DNA of 13,288 bases from an uncultured Alphaproteobacteria bacterium. Its GTDB lineage: Bacteria > Pseudomonadota > Alphaproteobacteria > Rhizobiales > Beijerinckiaceae. Under the pieces are notes generated by a model that searched no databases, was not told the DNA's origin, and saw only the letters and a list, made by a program, of their open reading frames with translations. The stretch lies in NCBI GenBank assembly GCA_937903315.1, contig CALCZO010000324.1, positions 1 through 13,288 on the forward strand, written 5' to 3'. A program made the position numbers and the translations under genes. Shown piece after piece: positions 10,921 to 13,288 of the stretch (position 1 is its first letter; each line of letters starts with the position of its first letter).

Positions 10921-13288
10921 TCAGGTCCGGGTTTTCTTTGCTTCCGGCGCTTTGGCCGTCTGATCCCAGCCGCCGTCGGGCACCGAGACCTCGTTGGCGC
11001 GCATGTCCGGCTTCTTGGCGCGGAAGCCGTCGAAGATTGTCTTGCCCTGCGCCAGAAGATCAGGCGTCATCCGCGTGGCCAGTTCGTCGCGCTTCTTGAC
11101 CGCATCCTGATCGCCCTGCGCGGCCGCTGCGGAGAACCACTTGTAGGCCTCGACAAGGTTCTGTTCGACGCCGAGCCCGCGCACATGCAGGATCGCGATA
11201 TTGAACTGGCTGTCCTTGACGCCATGTTCGGCCGCGTTGCGGAACCAGGTCGCGGCGCCAGCATAGTCGGGCTGGCCGGAGATCGTGCCCTCGGCATGGA
11301 GCACGGCGAGGTTGTGCATCGCCAGGATATGGCCCTGCTCGGCGGCGCGCTGGAACCAGCGATAGGCGATCTTCGCGTCCTTGGCGACGCCGAGCCCTTC
11401 GCGATGGAAGCTGCCGATCCGGTACTGCGCCGGGACGAAGCCGCGCTCGGCGGCAAACTCAAACCATCTGGCGGCAGCCTTGAGATCGCGTGCCGTGCCG
11501 CGTCCCTCCGCCAGCCGGTTGCCGATCTCGTACATCGCAGCGTGGTTGCCGTTGGCAGCCGCCTGACGCAGGCGCTCGTTGGCGCTGTAGGGTGCGGCCT
11601 TCATCAGCGCCGCGACATCGGCCGGACGCGCGCCGGTCTCGCCCGAGGGAGCGGGCAAGGGCTGTGCGGTGCCGGCTTCGGAGGGGCGCTGCGGCGCGCC
11701 GATGGCGCCGACGGCCATCGGGTCGGCCTTGCCCATCGCCATGGTCGGCAAGGCGGATTTGGCCACAACCTCTTCCGCGACCTGAAGGCGGCGCTCATAG
11801 GCTTCGGCCTTGGGTGTCGTTGCAGGCGCTTCGGCCTTGCGCGCCGGGGGCACCGCGTCAGCGCTCGCCGGCGCGGATTCGGGCAGCAGGGCCGGGGCTG
11901 AAATCGCGCCGGTCGTCTCGGGCTCTTCGCTGCCGAACAGACCGCTGACAACCTTCAGCCCGCCAAGCGCAAACACCAGCGCGGCAAGCCCGAGCAGCAG
12001 CGGCTTGCGGCGCGAGGCGATGTAGCTCTTGACGCCGCCGGCCTTGGCATCGAACCCGGCCTTGAGGCCCTTCTTCTCGTCCAGTTCGCTCAGCGTTTGT
12101 GCCGTCTGGGCGGCAGCGGCCTGCGCGGCGCGACGGGCGGCGGCGATGAAATTGCTGCGCGGATCGACCGGAGCCTCCGCGGCATCTCCCGGCGCGCTCA
12201 ACGGCGTGCCCGAGCGGCCCGCACCCGGCTCGAGCGGCAGGTCCATATCGTCGCCGCCAGCGGCATGGACAGGCGGCATCATCGGCGGCGGGGGCGCATT
12301 GCCGGCCAGCGGTCGGTCGGCCTGACGGGTCACTGTGACCTGACGGGCGAGCGGGGGAGCGATCCGGTCGTGGTTTCCGGCCAGTTCCTGCGGCACCGGC
12401 GCAGCGGCCGGCGCGGCGGCCCGCGGCCTGGCGATTTCCCCTTCCAGCGTCGCAAGCCGGGTGACAATCTTGTCGAGCGTGGCGCTGACCATCTGCAGCG
12501 TTTCGCGCGAACGGCCCTCCGCGTCCGACTGGGCCGCCTTCATCTCGGTCAGGTCGCGCTTGATCAGCATCATGCCTTCGGCGGCCAGATCGTCCATGCC
12601 GCCGGGCATCGGCGCTTGCACCATCGCCTCACGGACGGCGGATTCGGCGGCGCTGGCCGCAACCTCGCGCAGGCCGGAGACCGACTGCATCAGGTCGGCG
12701 AGCATCCGCTCGATGCCGCCGAGCGCCGGTGCCGGCGCGTGTCCGGGCTGGTCCAGCCGTTCGGCCAGGGCGACGATCTGGTTCTGCAGCGCATCGAGCG
12801 CGACACCGCCGGCCGCCGGCGCACGCACGGTCTCGATCCGCTCGGCGAGCTTGCGCAGGATCTGCTCCAGCCCCTTGATGTCGGGCTGGGGCTGGCGCTG
12901 CTGGATGGCCGTCTGAAGATCGGCGATCCGCCGCTCAAGGGCCGACAGGTCCGGTCCGGGCGCGCCATGGGCGAGGCGCTCGCGCAGGTCATCGATCCGG
13001 GCCGAAAGCGGCGACAGATCGATGCTGGGCTGGCTGGTGCCGCGCGCAACCTTGGCGGCAAGATCATCAATGCGGCTGATGACCGGGCCAAGATCCTGGC
13101 CACTGCCCTGCCGGGCCATGTTGTTGCGCAGATCATCAATGCGGGCGATGACCGGGCCAAGATCGGGCTGGATAGCGCGACCGGCCAGCGACTGGGTCAT
13201 CCGCTCGATCTGGCTGGTGATGGCATCAAGACCGCGGTGGTCCGCCGCCGGGGCGCGGGTGGTCTCGATCCGCTCGGCCAGCATGTCC
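10921..13288 (-). CDS. PodJ-like coiled-coil, single-pass, Sel1-repeat protein, N-terminus beyond window
   Basis: The frame is open to the right edge, so the 788 visible residues lack the true N-terminus. Residue numbers here count from the methionine codon at 13284. Residues 1 to about 300 form a heptad-like, Ala/Leu/Arg-rich coiled coil built from repeats of about 23 residues with the core RIDDL. Next come a Pro/Ala-rich linker and a basic stretch (SRRK) just before a single membrane helix at about 427-450. After a second low-complexity region, four Sel1 repeats of about 36 residues fill about 580-724 (bases 11113-11547), followed by a 63-residue tail. This is the layout of the polarity factor PodJ and related alphaproteobacterial proteins: cytoplasmic coiled coil, one membrane crossing, periplasmic Sel1 repeats. 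A role in polar organisation or cell-envelope scaffolding is likely but inferred. I see no separate peptidoglycan-binding domain after the Sel1 repeats. Confidence 0.8.
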   Translation of the reverse strand, partial: DMLAERIETTRAPAADHRGLDAITSQIERMTQSLAGRAIQPDLGPVIARIDDLRNNMARQGSGQDLGPVISRIDDLAAKVARGTSQPSIDLSPLSARIDDLRERLAHGAPGPDLSALERRIADLQTAIQQRQPQPDIKGLEQILRKLAERIETVRAPAAGGVALDALQNQIVALAERLDQPGHAPAPALGGIERMLADLMQSVSGLREVAASAAESAVREAMVQAPMPGGMDDLAAEGMMLIKRDLTEMKAAQSDAEGRSRETLQMVSATLDKIVTRLATLEGEIARPRAAAPAAAPVPQELAGNHDRIAPPLARQVTVTRQADRPLAGNAPPPPMMPPVHAAGGDDMDLPLEPGAGRSGTPLSAPGDAAEAPVDPRSNFIAAARRAAQAAAAQTAQTLSELDEKKGLKAGFDAKAGGVKSYIASRRKPLLLGLAALVFALGGLKVVSGLFGSEEPETTGAISAPALLPESAPASADAVPPARKAEAPATTPKAEAYERRLQVAEEVVAKSALPTMAMGKADPMAVGAIGAPQRPSEAGTAQPLPAPSGETGARPADVAALMKAAPYSANERLRQAAANGNHAAMYEIGNRLAEGRGTARDLKAAARWFEFAAERGFVPAQYRIGSFHREGLGVAKDAKIAYRWFQRAAEQGHILAMHNLAVLHAEGTISGQPDYAGAATWFRNAAEHGVKDSQFNIAILHVRGLGVEQNLVEAYKWFSAAAAQGDQDAVKKRDELATRMTPDLLAQGKTIFDGFRAKKPDMRANEVSVPDGGWDQTAKAPEAKKTRT
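12709..13288 (-). repeat. Internal repeats of the PodJ-like coiled coil
   Basis: Successive units of about 23 residues (DLGPVIARIDDL, DLGPVISRIDDL, DLSPLSARIDDL, DLSALERRIADL) follow one another. The repeat is also visible in DNA: 13061-13095 and 13130-13164 agree at 33 of 35 bases, offset by 69 bases (23 codons). A longer period is present too. The stretch AERIET.RAPAA followed by LDA occurs at the right edge and again about 432 bases (144 codons) to the left, with similar DNA at 12812-12850 and 13244-13282. Such recent-looking duplications could change repeat number between strains. Confidence 0.7.

Noticed and set aside
10116..11099. A 327-codon plus-strand open frame opposite the transporter and the end of the PodJ-like gene
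   Set aside because: Composition is dominated by Arg, Gln, His and Asp, with no motif, and it spans two clear genes and their intergenic gap.
1..13288. Mobile element, phage defence system, CRISPR array, tRNA or rRNA
   Set aside because: Both strands were read for transposase or integrase motifs, terminal repeats, spaced repeats and RNA-gene signatures and none was found. Coding is continuous with housekeeping-type genes of uniform base composition.

Overview
The window is about 13.3 kb of very GC-rich DNA. It is densely coded, has no RNA genes, CRISPR arrays or insertion sequences, and has no gap between genes longer than about 105 bases. Three things point to a free-living alphaproteobacterium, possibly a hyphomicrobial one: a TIGR02186/Alph_Pro_TM membrane protein paired with a TSUP transporter, a PodJ-like coiled-coil/Sel1 protein, and a DUF3422 protein. 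This placement is inferred from gene families and no species is named. All ten stop codons that can be seen are TGA.

Layout from left to right. The 3' end of a CitMHS/NhaD-type cation:proton antiporter (+) converges on a minus-strand cluster read DUF3422 -> glcD -> glcE -> glcF. The three glc genes encode the FAD-linked subunit, the FAD-binding subunit and the iron-sulfur subunit of membrane-associated glycolate oxidase. This enzyme turns glycolate into glyoxylate and passes electrons to the respiratory chain. The three genes are almost contiguous (0 and 15 bases apart). The DUF3422 gene lies 51 bases upstream and may or may not share their transcript.

A divergent intergenic region of about 61 bases, carrying short direct and inverted repeats, separates DUF3422 from a plus-strand pair. 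The pair is an Lhr-like ligase-associated DEXH-box helicase followed one base later by a PdeM-type metallophosphoesterase. These are two of the four genes of the bacterial ligase-associated DNA repair cluster. The ATP-dependent ligase and the exonuclease are missing here, and both flanks of the pair are occupied by unrelated genes.

The pair converges, with a 4-base gap, on a minus-strand unit: a TSUP (TauE/SafE) transporter that overlaps by 4 bases (ATGA) with a TIGR02186 exported, membrane-anchored protein. Upstream of these, and running off the right edge, is a large PodJ-like protein with cytoplasmic coiled-coil repeats, one membrane helix and four periplasmic Sel1 repeats.

Most of the window is ordinary, well-conserved alphaproteobacterial chromosome. 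The most worthwhile leads are the reduced helicase-PdeM repair module, the TSUP/TIGR02186 pair of unknown substrate, the palindromes upstream of glcD and between the divergent genes, and the repeat-built coiled coil of the PodJ-like protein.
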